Assembly: GCF_000657795.2 (NCBI RefSeq)
Contig: NZ_JHEP02000008.1
Span: 124,001-188,000, forward strand
Length of the DNA: 64,000 nucleotides
DNA from: Bordetella pseudohinzii
Lineage (GTDB): Bacteria; Pseudomonadota; Gammaproteobacteria; Burkholderiales; Burkholderiaceae_B
Reading direction: 5' to 3'
Both the position numbers and the translations under genes were made by a program. The notes beneath the pieces are model-generated. The model searched no databases. It saw only the letters and a list, made by a program, of their open reading frames with translations, and was not told the DNA's origin. Shown here piece by piece: positions 55,785 through 64,000 of the stretch (within the stretch, counting starts at the first letter, position 1; each line of letters begins with the position of its first letter).

Positions 55785-56243
55785 TCAGGAGTTGGGCGAG
55801 GCGCTGTCCATGGGCCAGTCGCGGATATAGGCCTTGAGCATGTTGTTCTCGAACTGCTGGGCCGCCACGATGGCCTGGGCCATGTCGTAGAAAGAAATCA
55901 CGCCCATCAGGGTCGGGCCATCCATGACCGGGATGTAGCGCGCGTGCTTGTCGAGCATGAGGCGCTGGACTTCGTCGGCGCTGGTGTTGGGCGAGACGCT
56001 GACCGGGGCATCGTCCATGATGGCGCGGATCGTGGTTTCGCCGACCTCGCCGCCATTGAGATCCAGATGGCGCATGATTTCGCGGAACGTCAGCATGCCG
56101 GTGAGCATGCCGGATTCCATGATGACCAAGGAGCCGATGTCCTGTTCGCTCATGGTGCGGATGGCGACGGACACCAGGGTGTCCGGCGTGGCGGTGTACA
56201 GCGTATCGCCCTTGACGCGCAGAATTTCGCTGACTTTCAACAT
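55785..56243 (-). CDS. CBS-domain protein
   Basis: 152 residues from ATG 56243 with GGAGGA before it. Two CBS domains: 'LYTATPDTLVSVAIRTMSEQDIGSLVIMESGMLTGMLTFREIMRHL' and 'VSVSPNTSADEVQRLMLDKHARYIPVMDGPTLMGVISFYDMAQAIV'. Such pairs bind adenosine nucleotides; no other domain. Function unknown. Confidence 0.93.
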   Translation of the reverse strand: MLKVSEILRVKGDTLYTATPDTLVSVAIRTMSEQDIGSLVIMESGMLTGMLTFREIMRHLDLNGGEVGETTIRAIMDDAPVSVSPNTSADEVQRLMLDKHARYIPVMDGPTLMGVISFYDMAQAIVAAQQFENNMLKAYIRDWPMDSASPNS

Positions 56244-56311
56244 GGTGTTCCTCCTTGGGGCACGAAGCCAGCCCCGATTGCATACTGGTTTTTGTCTGCC
56301 TATGGCCCGTA

Positions 56312-57658
56312 TTACTTGGGCTTTTTGGCATTCTCCAGCGGCAGCACGGTGATGGGGCGCGTTTCGCGCTCGAAATCGTCGTCTGGCGTTGGCCCGATGC
56401 CCCTATTGTGCGACAGGCTGGCGAGTTCTTCCAACTTGGGGGCGTTTTCCGGGTCGGCCAGCCGGGTGGCCAGCATACTCAGGGACGGATCAAGACGGAC
56501 ACGCCGCTGCTGCCTGTCGAGCAGGAATCGATCGTAAAGGGGCGTGAGCGGCGTGGATTGCGGGTTGGCCGCCAGGATCCAGCGGTCGTCCCCGGTCGGG
56601 GCGACCAGCCCCATCGCATGCAGGGCCGCCAGGACGGCATTGAGCTCGTCGTGGTGCAGATGCAACTGGCGGCAGAGCATCTGGGTGCTGCGTCCTGGCG
56701 GGCGCTGTCCGCGCGCGGCCATCAGCAGGCGCAGCACGCCCACCGCGTCGATGAACTGCGCGCCCGCGGCGCGGTTGATCTCCCAGCGGCCCAGCCGGAT
56801 CATCGGCGCGCTGGCGGCGATGCTGGCGCCGAACAGCACGGCCAGCCAGGAGAGATAGATCCACAGCAGGAAGATGGGCAGGGTGGCGAAGGTGCCGTAG
56901 ATGACGGTGTAGGCGGGAAACCGGGTCAGGTACAGGGCGAAACCGGATTTCATCACTTCGAGCGCGATGGCGGTGCAGAAGCCGCCGGTCAGGGCGTCGC
57001 GCCAGTAGACGCGGCAATTGGGCACCACCACGAACAGGGCCGCGAAGCCCAGGCCGGTGAGCAGCAAGGGAATGAAAGAGATCGCCAGGCTGACGACTTC
57101 CGGCACGTCCTGGACCAGCCCCAGCGATTCCCGCGCCACGAAGGAGGTCGCCCAGAGGCTGGCGCTGGCGGCCACCGGGCCCAGGGTGATGACGGCCCAG
57201 TAGACCAGGGCCCGCTGCGGCCAGGGCCGCTGGCGGCTGACGTGCCAGATATCGTTGAAGGTCTTGTCTATCGTCATGATAAGCAAGAGCGAGGTCACGA
57301 TCAGGAAGGCGCTGCCTATCGTCGTCAGCCGCGTGGCCTGCCGCGCGAACTGGTTGAGATAGTTCATGATGTTGTCGGAGACCGCCGGCGGCATGAGGTT
57401 GTTCGCCAGGAAGTCTTCGAGCGCGAGGCGGAAATCCTGGAAGACCGGAAAGGCGGTAAACAGCGACAGCACGACGGCCAGCATCGGCACGATGGCCAAT
57501 ACGGTGGTGAAGGTCAGGCTGGAGGCGACTTGAAACAGGCGTTCTTCATCGGCGCGGTGCGCGGCGAAACGAAGCGCGTGCACCACGCGCCGTATCCAGG
57601 AGCGGCGGCGCGGCCTGGGTGGGGAGTCCCCTTCGGCGGTTTCGGCGGTCGGGTCCAT
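56312..57658 (-). CDS. YihY-family inner membrane protein
   Basis: 448 residues from ATG 57658. YihY/UPF0761 family (wrongly called RNase BN in older annotation): 'RLFQVASSLTFTTVLAIVPMLAVVLSLFTAFPVF', 'WPQRALVYWAVITLGPVAASASLWA', 'VYWRDALTGGFCTAIALEVMKSGFALYLTRFPAYTVIYGTFATLPIFLLWIYLSWLAVLFGA'. Six helices followed by a 150-residue cytoplasmic tail with a winged-helix-like segment ('TQMLCRQLHLHHDELNAVLAALHAMGLV'). Divergent from the DUF2069 gene with 17 bases between starts. Confidence 0.93.
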   Translation of the reverse strand: MDPTAETAEGDSPPRPRRRSWIRRVVHALRFAAHRADEERLFQVASSLTFTTVLAIVPMLAVVLSLFTAFPVFQDFRLALEDFLANNLMPPAVSDNIMNYLNQFARQATRLTTIGSAFLIVTSLLLIMTIDKTFNDIWHVSRQRPWPQRALVYWAVITLGPVAASASLWATSFVARESLGLVQDVPEVVSLAISFIPLLLTGLGFAALFVVVPNCRVYWRDALTGGFCTAIALEVMKSGFALYLTRFPAYTVIYGTFATLPIFLLWIYLSWLAVLFGASIAASAPMIRLGRWEINRAAGAQFIDAVGVLRLLMAARGQRPPGRSTQMLCRQLHLHHDELNAVLAALHAMGLVAPTGDDRWILAANPQSTPLTPLYDRFLLDRQQRRVRLDPSLSMLATRLADPENAPKLEELASLSHNRGIGPTPDDDFERETRPITVLPLENAKKPK

Positions 57659-57675
57659 CAGGCGATAATAGCAGC

Positions 57676-58047
57676 ATGCGCCCCGAACTCGATCCCAATC
57701 TGCGCCGCCTGGCCACCGCCAGCTTGCTGGCCCTGATCGTCCTCTGTCTGGCCTGGGAAACCTTCCTGGCCCCGCTGCGCCCCGGCGGCTCCTGGCTGCT
57801 GCTCAAGGCCGTGCCGCTGGCCTTTCCACTGCGCGGCGTCATCCGGGGCGATGTCTATACCTATCAATGGGCCAGCATGCTGTCGCTGCTCTACCTGATG
57901 GAAGGGGTGGTGCGCGCGATGTCCGATCCGGCGCCGCTGTCCGCCGGGCTCGGGGCGCTGGAGGCGGTGCTGGCGGCCGTATTCTTCCTGGCGGCGATTT
58001 TCTATGTCCGGCCGGCCAAGCGCGCCGCCCGGCGGGAGCGCGCCTGA
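57676..58047 (+). CDS. DUF2069 membrane protein
   Basis: 123 residues from ATG 57676. Three or four helices: 'LATASLLALIVLCLAWETFL', 'WLLLKAVPLAFPLRGVIRGDVYTYQWASMLSLLYLMEGVVRAM', 'EAVLAAVFFLAAIFYVRP'. DUF2069, unknown function. The stop shares one base with the selO ATG. Confidence 0.88.
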   Translation: MRPELDPNLRRLATASLLALIVLCLAWETFLAPLRPGGSWLLLKAVPLAFPLRGVIRGDVYTYQWASMLSLLYLMEGVVRAMSDPAPLSAGLGALEAVLAAVFFLAAIFYVRPAKRAARRERA

Positions 58048-59516
58048 TGTTGCGCAAGCTGGATGAACTGACCCTCGACAACAGCTTCGCGGCCCTGCCC
58101 GAGGCGTTCTACACGCGGCTGCTGCCGCGGGCGCCGGGCAATCCGCGCCTGCTGCATGCCAATGCCGATGCGGCGGCCCTGATCGGCCTGGCGCCCGCCG
58201 AGCTGCATACGCCGGCCTTTCTGGCGGTGGTATCGGGCCAGCAGCCGCTGCCTGGCGGCGATACGCTGGCGGCGGTCTATAGCGGCCACCAGTTCGGCGT
58301 GTGGGCCGGCCAGCTGGGCGATGGCCGGGCCCATCTGCTGGGCGAGGTGGTCGGCCCCGCGGGCAACTGGGAACTGCAGCTCAAGGGAGCGGGCCTGACG
58401 CCGTATTCGCGCATGGGCGATGGCCGCGCGGTGCTGCGGTCCTCGGTGCGCGAATACCTGGCCAGCGAAGCCATGCATGGTCTGGGCATCCCGACCACGC
58501 GCGCGCTGGCGCTGGTGGTCTCCGACGATCCGGTCATGCGCGAAACGCGCGAGACCGCCGCTATCGTCACCCGGATGTCGCCCAGCTTCGTGCGCTTCGG
58601 CTCCTTCGAGCACTGGTCCGCACGCCGCGATCCCGAGCGTCTGCGCCAGCTGGCCGATTACGTCATCGACAAGTTCTACCCGGCGTGCCGCGAGGCGGCC
58701 GGCGAGCATGGCGAGCTGTTGGCGCTGTTGCGCGAGGTCAGCCAGCGCACCGCGCGGCTGATGGCCGGTTGGCAATCGGTGGGCTTCTGCCACGGGGTGA
58801 TGAACACCGACAATATGTCCATCCTCGGGCTGGCCCTGGACTACGGCCCCTATGGTTTCATGGATGCGTTCCAGCTGGGCCATGTCTGCAATCACTCCGA
58901 CACCGAGGGGCGCTACGCCTGGAACCGGCAGCCTTCGGTGGCCCTCTGGAATCTCTATCGCCTGGCGGGCAGCCTGCACACCCTGGTGCCGGACGCCGAA
59001 GCCCTGCGCGCCGTCCTGGCCGAGTACGAGGGCGTGTTCACGCGGGCCTTCCATGAGCGCATGGCCGCCAAACTCGGCCTGTCCGCCTGGCAGGCCGACG
59101 ACGAGGCCTTGCTCGATGACCTGCTGCGGCTGATGCACGAAAGCCGTTCGGATTTCACGCTGACGTTCCGCGCCCTGGCGCGGGCCGTGCGCGGCCAGGT
59201 CGGGCAATTCCTGGATCACTTCATCGACCGCGAGGCGGCGCAGGCCTGGTGGGACCGCCTGTCGGCGCGCCATGCGGCCGATGGGCGCGCGCCGCAAGCG
59301 CGCGCCGACGGCATGGACGCGGTCAATCCCTTGTATGTCTTGCGCAACCATCTGGCCGAGCAGGCCATCCGCGCGGCCGCCCAGGGCGATGCCAGCGAAA
59401 TCGAGCGCCTGCTGTCCTTGCTCAGGCAGCCTTGCCGCGCCCAGGCCGGCGCCGAAGCCTATGCCGCCTTGCCTCCGGATTGGGCGGCCGATCTGTCGGT
59501 CAGCTGTTCTTCCTGA
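58047..59516 (+). CDS. selO: Protein adenylyltransferase SelO (YdiU)
   Basis: 489 residues from ATG 58047, the usual length. Pseudokinase-fold enzyme that transfers AMP to proteins. 'LDNSFAALPEAFYTRL', 'AAVYSGHQFGVWAGQLGDGRAHLLGEV', 'WELQLKGAGLTPYSRMGDGRAVLRSSVREYL', 'FCHGVMNTDNMSILGLALDYGPYGFMDAF'. The C-terminal 'SVSCSS' carries the Cys that replaces selenocysteine of the animal protein. Linked to redox stress in E. coli. Confidence 0.96.
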   Translation: MLRKLDELTLDNSFAALPEAFYTRLLPRAPGNPRLLHANADAAALIGLAPAELHTPAFLAVVSGQQPLPGGDTLAAVYSGHQFGVWAGQLGDGRAHLLGEVVGPAGNWELQLKGAGLTPYSRMGDGRAVLRSSVREYLASEAMHGLGIPTTRALALVVSDDPVMRETRETAAIVTRMSPSFVRFGSFEHWSARRDPERLRQLADYVIDKFYPACREAAGEHGELLALLREVSQRTARLMAGWQSVGFCHGVMNTDNMSILGLALDYGPYGFMDAFQLGHVCNHSDTEGRYAWNRQPSVALWNLYRLAGSLHTLVPDAEALRAVLAEYEGVFTRAFHERMAAKLGLSAWQADDEALLDDLLRLMHESRSDFTLTFRALARAVRGQVGQFLDHFIDREAAQAWWDRLSARHAADGRAPQARADGMDAVNPLYVLRNHLAEQAIRAAAQGDASEIERLLSLLRQPCRAQAGAEAYAALPPDWAADLSVSCSS

Positions 59517-59666
59517 GGGCGCGGCGCGCCTATAGCACGAAGCCGGATACCAATCTCTTTAGGAAAATCCCTCGGTCCCAGGTAGAATTTGGCAACACTA
59601 TGTCATTGAGTGATGCCGAACGGGCGGGGCGGCGTCACGTCCAATTATCGGAGTCTGGGGGAAGAC

Positions 59667-60398
59667 ATGCTGTCAGTGGACGGTTTATTGCGTATTGGGC
59701 TTCTGGAAGACGACGAAGACTTTCGCGAGGAACTGACGCTCGGTCTGGAGGGCTATGGTTTCAAGGTGGCCTTCGGTTGTGGTGATTCGGTGTCCTTCCA
59801 AGAGACGGTCCAGGCGCAGCCCTGCGATATCGTCATCATCGACGCCAATGTGCCGGGCGAAGACGGCTTCTCCGTGGCGACCCGGCTGCGGGCGCACAGC
59901 CACCTGGGTATTGTGATGCTGACCGGCCGCGGCGCCCTGGAGGACCGCGTGCGCGGCCTCGAAGGCGGCGCCGACGTCTATCTCACCAAGCCTGTGGATC
60001 TTCTTGAGCTCAGTTCCGTCATCCGCAGCCTGGCGCGCCGGATGCGCCTGGCGCGGCCCGCCGCGCAGGACGGGCAGGCGGCGCAGGAGCCGGGCGCGCG
60101 CCAGCCGGGCCAGCAATGGTCGCTGCTGGAGGGCGGCTGGATCCTGGCGTGTCCGGACGGCGGCTCGCTGCACCTCAATGCCCAGGAGCGCGTGTTTCTC
60201 ATGGCGTTGATGCAAAGCGCCGGCGAGGCCGTGACCCGCCAGGTGCTGGCCGAGATCATCCAGCCCGACAACCCAGGCGAATTCGAGCCGCGCCGGGTCG
60301 ATGTCATGGTCAGCCGCCTGCGCGCCAAGGCGCAGTCGGCCGGTTTCAAGCTGCCCGTGCTGTCCGTGCGCGGGCAGGGCTACGTGTTCGTCGCCTGA
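59667..60398 (+). CDS. OmpR-family response regulator
   Basis: 243 residues from ATG 59667 with GGGGGAAG before it. Receiver with D15/D16, phosphorylation site D59 in 'DIVIIDANVPGEDG', 'VMLTGRG', K108 in 'LTKPVDLLE'; then an Ala/Gln-rich linker and OmpR wing 'LNAQERVFLMALMQSAGEAVTRQVLAEI', 'RRVDVMVSRLRAKAQSAGFKLPVLSVRGQGYVFVA'. It converges, 9 bases apart, with the GGDEF-EAL-kinase hybrid, which is the natural candidate for its partner. Confidence 0.93.
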   Translation: MLSVDGLLRIGLLEDDEDFREELTLGLEGYGFKVAFGCGDSVSFQETVQAQPCDIVIIDANVPGEDGFSVATRLRAHSHLGIVMLTGRGALEDRVRGLEGGADVYLTKPVDLLELSSVIRSLARRMRLARPAAQDGQAAQEPGARQPGQQWSLLEGGWILACPDGGSLHLNAQERVFLMALMQSAGEAVTRQVLAEIIQPDNPGEFEPRRVDVMVSRLRAKAQSAGFKLPVLSVRGQGYVFVA

Positions 60399-60407
60399 GG
60401 CGGGCCG

Positions 60408-63122
60408 TCAAACCGGCTCGTCCTGCGGCGAGAGCGCGGCCAGGCCGCTGGCCGGCAGGGTGATGACAAAGCGCGCGCCCTGGCCCGGCTGGGCCTGGGC
60501 CGTGAGATTGCCCTCCTGGCTGATGCAGATCTGGCGCGCCAGATGCAGGCCCAGGCCGGCGCCCGGCGTTTCCCGGTGCGCCGAGCGCCTGAAGTGCGGC
60601 TCGAAAATCGCTTCGATCTCGTTCTCGTCCAGGCCGGGGCCATGGTCCGACACGGCCAGCCAGGCCATGGCATGCTGCGCCCCCGTGGTCGCCAGCCCCG
60701 CATCGATCAGCACAGGCTGGTTGGCGGGCGAATACTTGATCGCATTCTGGATCAGGTTGCGCAAGACCAGGGAGGTCAGCAGCGGATCGCAGAGCGCCGG
60801 CACGGCGTCTTCATTGCGCACGATCAGCGGATGGGCGCTGTCGGCCTGCATGCTCGCGCAGACGTCGTGGGCCAGCTCCGCCAGATCCACGGTTTCCAGT
60901 CTCGGCACCATGGCCTGATCGTCGCGGCGTTCGGGGCTGAGCATCTGGTCGATCATGTCTATCATGCGGCCGACGGCGCGGCGGATGCGCGCCAGGCGGC
61001 TGTCCACCTCTTGGCCGCTGCCGGCCAGGATGGTTTCCAGCGACTGCGCGGCCGCGCTGATGGTGGCGGCCGGCGTGCGCAGCTCATGCGAGAGCAGGGC
61101 CTGCAATTGGCGGTGCGATTGCAGCGCCCCGGCCATCTCGGTGAGGCGCCGGTCGCTGCGCTCCTGGCGCTTGCGCAAGGTGCTCGGCCCGGGTATGGGC
61201 GGCGGCTCGACGGGCGGCGCGGCCGGCGCGGGCGGCTCGGCGGACGGGGCGGTTTCATGGGGCAGCGCCTGCAGGACGATAAAGCCCAGGGAGGCCAGCA
61301 AGGCCGTCTGGGCGTCGTCGCTGGCCCCGGTGGCGTAGGCCGGGATGTCCAGGGCATGCGCGGTGCGCACGATGGTCGAGGCCAGTTGGCGATTGCCCGG
61401 GCTGGCGGCCAGGCCGTGCACAAAGCCGCCGTCCACTTTCACATAGGCCAGGGGCAGCTGGTGCAGCTTTTCGATGGCCGAGAACTGTTCGGACAAGCGC
61501 TGCACGCCCACTCGCGCGCCCCTGGCGGCGGCGATTTCGCACAAGGCGCGCACGGTCTCGTAATAATCGACCAGGCTGTGCGCGTCGACCTCCAGGATGA
61601 GCTGTCGGCTCTGGGCCGGGCGGTCGTCGAGCAGGGCTTGCACGCGGGCCAGGAAATGCGCCTGGGCCAGCGAGGCCTGCGCCAGGGGAAGCGCCAGCGG
61701 GCCCGCCTGCCGCGCGCGCGTGTCCAGCGCCAGGCGGATGGCCTGGATGTCGCAATCGGCGGCCAGGCCGAGGCGCGAGGCCGGGGGCATGAAGGCCGAG
61801 GCCGGCAGGGCATCCCTGCCGCGCAGCATCAGGCGGGCTTCTTCGTGCAGCAGCCGGCCCTGGCTGTCGCTGCGCGCCTGCACCTCAAGATAGAAGCGGT
61901 GTTCGTCCAGGGCCTGGGTGATGAGGTCTTGCCAGCGGTACTCTCCCTCGATGCGGCGCTCCCCGGCGACATCGGCCATTTGCAGGACATCGTTGTTGGC
62001 GGTCTCGGCGCGCATGAGCGCATTGTCCAGGCGGGCCAGGACCGAGCCGACTTCTTCGCCGGCTTCGTAGCGTCCCAGAGCGATGGCCCAGCGACACCAC
62101 GCCTGCTGGCGCAGCGGCAAGCGGCGCAGCCGCAGTTCGCGGCGCACTCTTTCGCTCAGGGCCAGGGCCGGCTGGGCGGCCAGGCCCGGCAGCAGGGCGG
62201 CGAAATCCGAGCCGTTCAGGCGCGCCAGCATGGCATGCGGGCCGGCCTGCTCCTGGATGGTTTGCTGGAGCTGGGCGGCGCTCAGGCGCAGCCACTGATC
62301 GGTCGCTTCATGATGCATGCGCCGGTTGATTTCGGCCATGTCGCGCTGGCGGAAGATGAGCACATGGCCGGCGGCCTGGGGATCCTCGGCTCGCAGGATG
62401 TCGCGGAAACGGTCGAAAAACGTCTTGCGGTTGGGCAGCCGGGTGACGGCGTCCCGCATGGTTTCGTTCTCGAGCATGGCGATGCGTTGTTGCAGCCGTG
62501 CCACGACCTGCTCATGCTCCAGGCGGTTTTGCGCCAGGGCTTCGCGCACCGGCCAAAGTTCGGTGAGTTCGGCGCTTTGCCCGTCGTCATGGCCGCGCGC
62601 GGCCCGCGCCAGCGAATCCAGGGGACCCTTGCGCATCCAGGCCACCAGATGCCGCACATAGAGGCACCAGGCCAGTGTGGCCAGCAGGAGGAGGGCGGTC
62701 TGGATAAGGGCGGCGGAGATGTAGGCCCTGGGCGCCGCGTCGCCGGGGATGGCGTAGGCGACCACATGGCCCCGGCTGGCGCCGTCGGCGCTCTGGTAGG
62801 GGCTGCGGGCCAGGACGGCCAGGTCGGGGGCGGGCTCCGCGTCGGCGGCCCACAAGGGAATGCTGCGGCCCAGGGACGACTCGTCGATGCGCAGGCGCGG
62901 GCCCTCGGCGCTGGGCACGGGCAGCCGGCCCAGCCAATCCTGCGAGCTGCCCTCAAAGCGGCCGATGGCCCAGGCCAGGCTGCTGGCCGCATCCCGCGCG
63001 CGGCCGATCTGGTACGCCTCGGCATCCCGCTTTGCCGCCCAGAGGCCCGCGAGCTGGATGCCGAACAGCAGCAATCCCATCAGGAGGACGATACTGAACA
63101 AAAGATGCAATGAAAGACGCAT
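60408..63122 (-). CDS. Membrane histidine kinase fused to degenerate GGDEF and EAL domains
   Basis: 904 residues from ATG 63122 (open to 63218 without support). TM1 (about 8-29) and TM2 (138-157) flank a periplasmic domain of about 110 residues that recalls the LapD/MoxY N-domain. GGDEF-like region from 'DAVTRLPNRKTFF' (224-236), with the active-site motif reading NGSDF (303-307). EAL-like region from about 400, with EAR instead of EAL (428-430), no N-x-S, no DDFG; 'YVKVDGGFV' is retained. Neither domain should make or cut c-di-GMP, though it may bind it. Residues 640-904 are HisKA ('LLSHELRTP', His679) and HATPase ('RNLIQNAIKY', Asn793; 'DHGPGLDE'; 'GAGLGLHLA'). Overall a c-di-GMP-sensing kinase is plausible (inference). 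Confidence 0.93.
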   Translation of the reverse strand: MRLSLHLLFSIVLLMGLLLFGIQLAGLWAAKRDAEAYQIGRARDAASSLAWAIGRFEGSSQDWLGRLPVPSAEGPRLRIDESSLGRSIPLWAADAEPAPDLAVLARSPYQSADGASRGHVVAYAIPGDAAPRAYISAALIQTALLLLATLAWCLYVRHLVAWMRKGPLDSLARAARGHDDGQSAELTELWPVREALAQNRLEHEQVVARLQQRIAMLENETMRDAVTRLPNRKTFFDRFRDILRAEDPQAAGHVLIFRQRDMAEINRRMHHEATDQWLRLSAAQLQQTIQEQAGPHAMLARLNGSDFAALLPGLAAQPALALSERVRRELRLRRLPLRQQAWCRWAIALGRYEAGEEVGSVLARLDNALMRAETANNDVLQMADVAGERRIEGEYRWQDLITQALDEHRFYLEVQARSDSQGRLLHEEARLMLRGRDALPASAFMPPASRLGLAADCDIQAIRLALDTRARQAGPLALPLAQASLAQAHFLARVQALLDDRPAQSRQLILEVDAHSLVDYYETVRALCEIAAARGARVGVQRLSEQFSAIEKLHQLPLAYVKVDGGFVHGLAASPGNRQLASTIVRTAHALDIPAYATGASDDAQTALLASLGFIVLQALPHETAPSAEPPAPAAPPVEPPPIPGPSTLRKRQERSDRRLTEMAGALQSHRQLQALLSHELRTPAATISAAAQSLETILAGSGQEVDSRLARIRRAVGRMIDMIDQMLSPERRDDQAMVPRLETVDLAELAHDVCASMQADSAHPLIVRNEDAVPALCDPLLTSLVLRNLIQNAIKYSPANQPVLIDAGLATTGAQHAMAWLAVSDHGPGLDENEIEAIFEPHFRRSAHRETPGAGLGLHLARQICISQEGNLTAQAQPGQGARFVITLPASGLAALSPQDEPV

Positions 63123-63372
63123 AAGTGGCCGCTGAAGGGTCCTGGGTCCGCCGCCCGGGAGCCGGTCGGCAAGAATCAAAACATTACTGATTGTATTGGC
63201 AAATGTCGCGGGCACCACCGAAAGAATGTGGATTTAGGGACAAATACCCAGTCCTATTTGGGCCATTTCATGCATAATTCCGCTGATACCCGTTAGGGGT
63301 GCTAGGGGTCACCCTAGGGATGGGTCCGTGCCACAGAAACGGACGCTGTGCTCGCTGAAACGAGGGGGCTCC
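63123..63372. promoter_or_regulatory. Divergent control region of the hybrid kinase and GGDEF/EAL genes, with CTAG palindrome
   Basis: Contains CTAGGG-GTCA-CCCTAG (63302-63317, perfect 6-bp arms), preceded by a related GTTAGGGG, and a CAAATA/TATTTG inverted repeat (63241-63246 and 63255-63260). The AT-rich stretch 63170-63290 probably carries both promoters, but I cannot fix them. Most likely bound by the local response regulator or another regulator. Confidence 0.45.
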
Positions 63373-64000
63373 GTGGGCTTGGATGACCTGGTGAGACAGT
63401 GTCTGCTGCCGGGCATGGCGCTGATCGCCATTTGCGTGGTTTTTTTCCTGATACGGGAGCGCCGGCTTCGCAGCCGCCTTGCGCGGGATTCTTCCACCAA
63501 TGCCTTGACGCCCGACAGCCTGCGCGACCGCGCCCAAAGCGCCATGGGCCGGGTCGGCCAGGGGGCGGTCTTCCTGGTCAAACTGATCCATCATCCCGCC
63601 TTGAGCGCCATGCTGGCCGTCGAGGATAACCGGGCCTTGCTCGCCATGGTGGCCGAGCGCCTGCAGCAGCAATCCGAAGACTTCCTGGTCGCGCGCTATG
63701 CCAGCGATTCCTTCCTGATCTGGGCTCCCGCCGCCCACGCCTGGGAGATTCCGGAGTTCGCGCCGCATATCCTTGAGCAGCTGTCCTGGCCCTATGAGCT
63801 GCGCGGCCAGCCCCTGATCGTCGATTTCCGCCTGGCCGCGGCCGTGTATCCGGACCATGGCGACAGTTTTGACGAACTGGAGCGCGGGGTGCAGATCGCC
63901 TTCATGCAGATGGAGGAGGATGGGCCCCACTGGAATGTCTTCGAGCCGGCCATGCTGGAGCGCCAGCGCCATTACCAGGGCCTGGAACACGATCTGCGCG
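63373..64000 (+). CDS. GGDEF/EAL protein, cut by the window end
   Basis: First 209 codons of a longer gene, open at base 64000. I chose GTG 63373, preceded by GAGGGGG at 63362-63368; GTG 63328 is in frame and also possible. One helix 'LLPGMALIAICVVFFLI' (about 11-27), then a GGDEF-type domain with 'LHHPALSAMLAVEDNRALLAMVAERLQQQSED'-like topology; the active loop reads 'YASDSFLIW', so it is degenerate. The final 'MLERQRHYQGLEHDLR' is the standard linker into an EAL domain, which presumably follows. It is divergent from the hybrid kinase. Confidence 0.8.
   Translation, partial: MGLDDLVRQCLLPGMALIAICVVFFLIRERRLRSRLARDSSTNALTPDSLRDRAQSAMGRVGQGAVFLVKLIHHPALSAMLAVEDNRALLAMVAERLQQQSEDFLVARYASDSFLIWAPAAHAWEIPEFAPHILEQLSWPYELRGQPLIVDFRLAAAVYPDHGDSFDELERGVQIAFMQMEEDGPHWNVFEPAMLERQRHYQGLEHDLR

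Noticed and set aside
60543-63113. 856-codon plus-strand frame over the hybrid kinase
   Set aside because: Shadow of the kinase gene; no domain and no start signal.

Overview
The window is a contiguous, high-GC chromosomal segment of a betaproteobacterium in the Alcaligenaceae, most likely Bordetella or a close relative such as Achromobacter. The evidence is a classical autotransporter adhesin, the recA-recX, metR/metE, sucCD, terC-terC and hemCDXY-ppa blocks, an aspartate carbamoyltransferase with an extra N-terminal domain, and many small lipoproteins of the Bordetella type. I see no insertion sequence, prophage, CRISPR array or rRNA operon; the only tRNA I find is an initiator tRNA-fMet. 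Species is inferred from recall of gene families, not from a search.

Layout. 1-3.5 kb: autotransporter. 3.5-8.2 kb: catabolic operon (unknown Ntn-hydrolase-like protein, TetR regulator, peptide-binding protein, D-aminoacylase) behind a perfect palindrome. 8.2-15.9 kb: mixed housekeeping and accessory genes (DUF4105, YoaK-like, SDR, thiopurine methyltransferase, GNAT, class A beta-lactamase, lipoprotein, MocR regulator, DUF2917, tRNA-fMet). 16-20.3 kb: small proteins, entericidin, HTH-ATCase fusion, RdgC, DUF3185. 20.6-24.7 kb: MHS-type transporter downstream of a TctDE-like two-component system. 25-30.8 kb: recA-recX with SOS box, metR/metE, DUF2889. 30.8-41 kb: sucCD, two TerC paralogues with structured leaders, hemC-hemD-hemX-hemY, ppa, a FAH-family hydrolase with a poly-C frameshift at its start, a second entericidin. 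41-43.8 kb: hsp20-lon operon on the minus strand.

44-52.5 kb holds the most accessory-looking block, a compact Tad/Flp-type pilus locus (nine tightly overlapping genes) in which the CpaF ATPase carries an N-terminal FHA domain and no TadZ or prepilin peptidase gene is present. It ends in a DUF192 frame that has no stop of its own and runs antisense into the next gene. 52.7-59.5 kb: BPSS1780-type membrane protein, homoserine kinase, DusA, CBS protein, YihY, DUF2069, SelO. 59.6-64 kb: a signalling locus made of an OmpR-type regulator, a 904-residue membrane protein that fuses degenerate GGDEF and EAL domains to a histidine kinase, and a divergent GGDEF/EAL protein cut by the window end.

The strongest candidates for new biology are (i) the GGDEF-EAL-histidine kinase hybrid with its neighbours, (ii) the HTH-ATCase fusion with a matching palindrome over its own promoter and a second half-conserved copy in its coding sequence, (iii) the FHA-CpaF Tad locus, and (iv) the poly-C tract that splits the start of the FAH-family gene.
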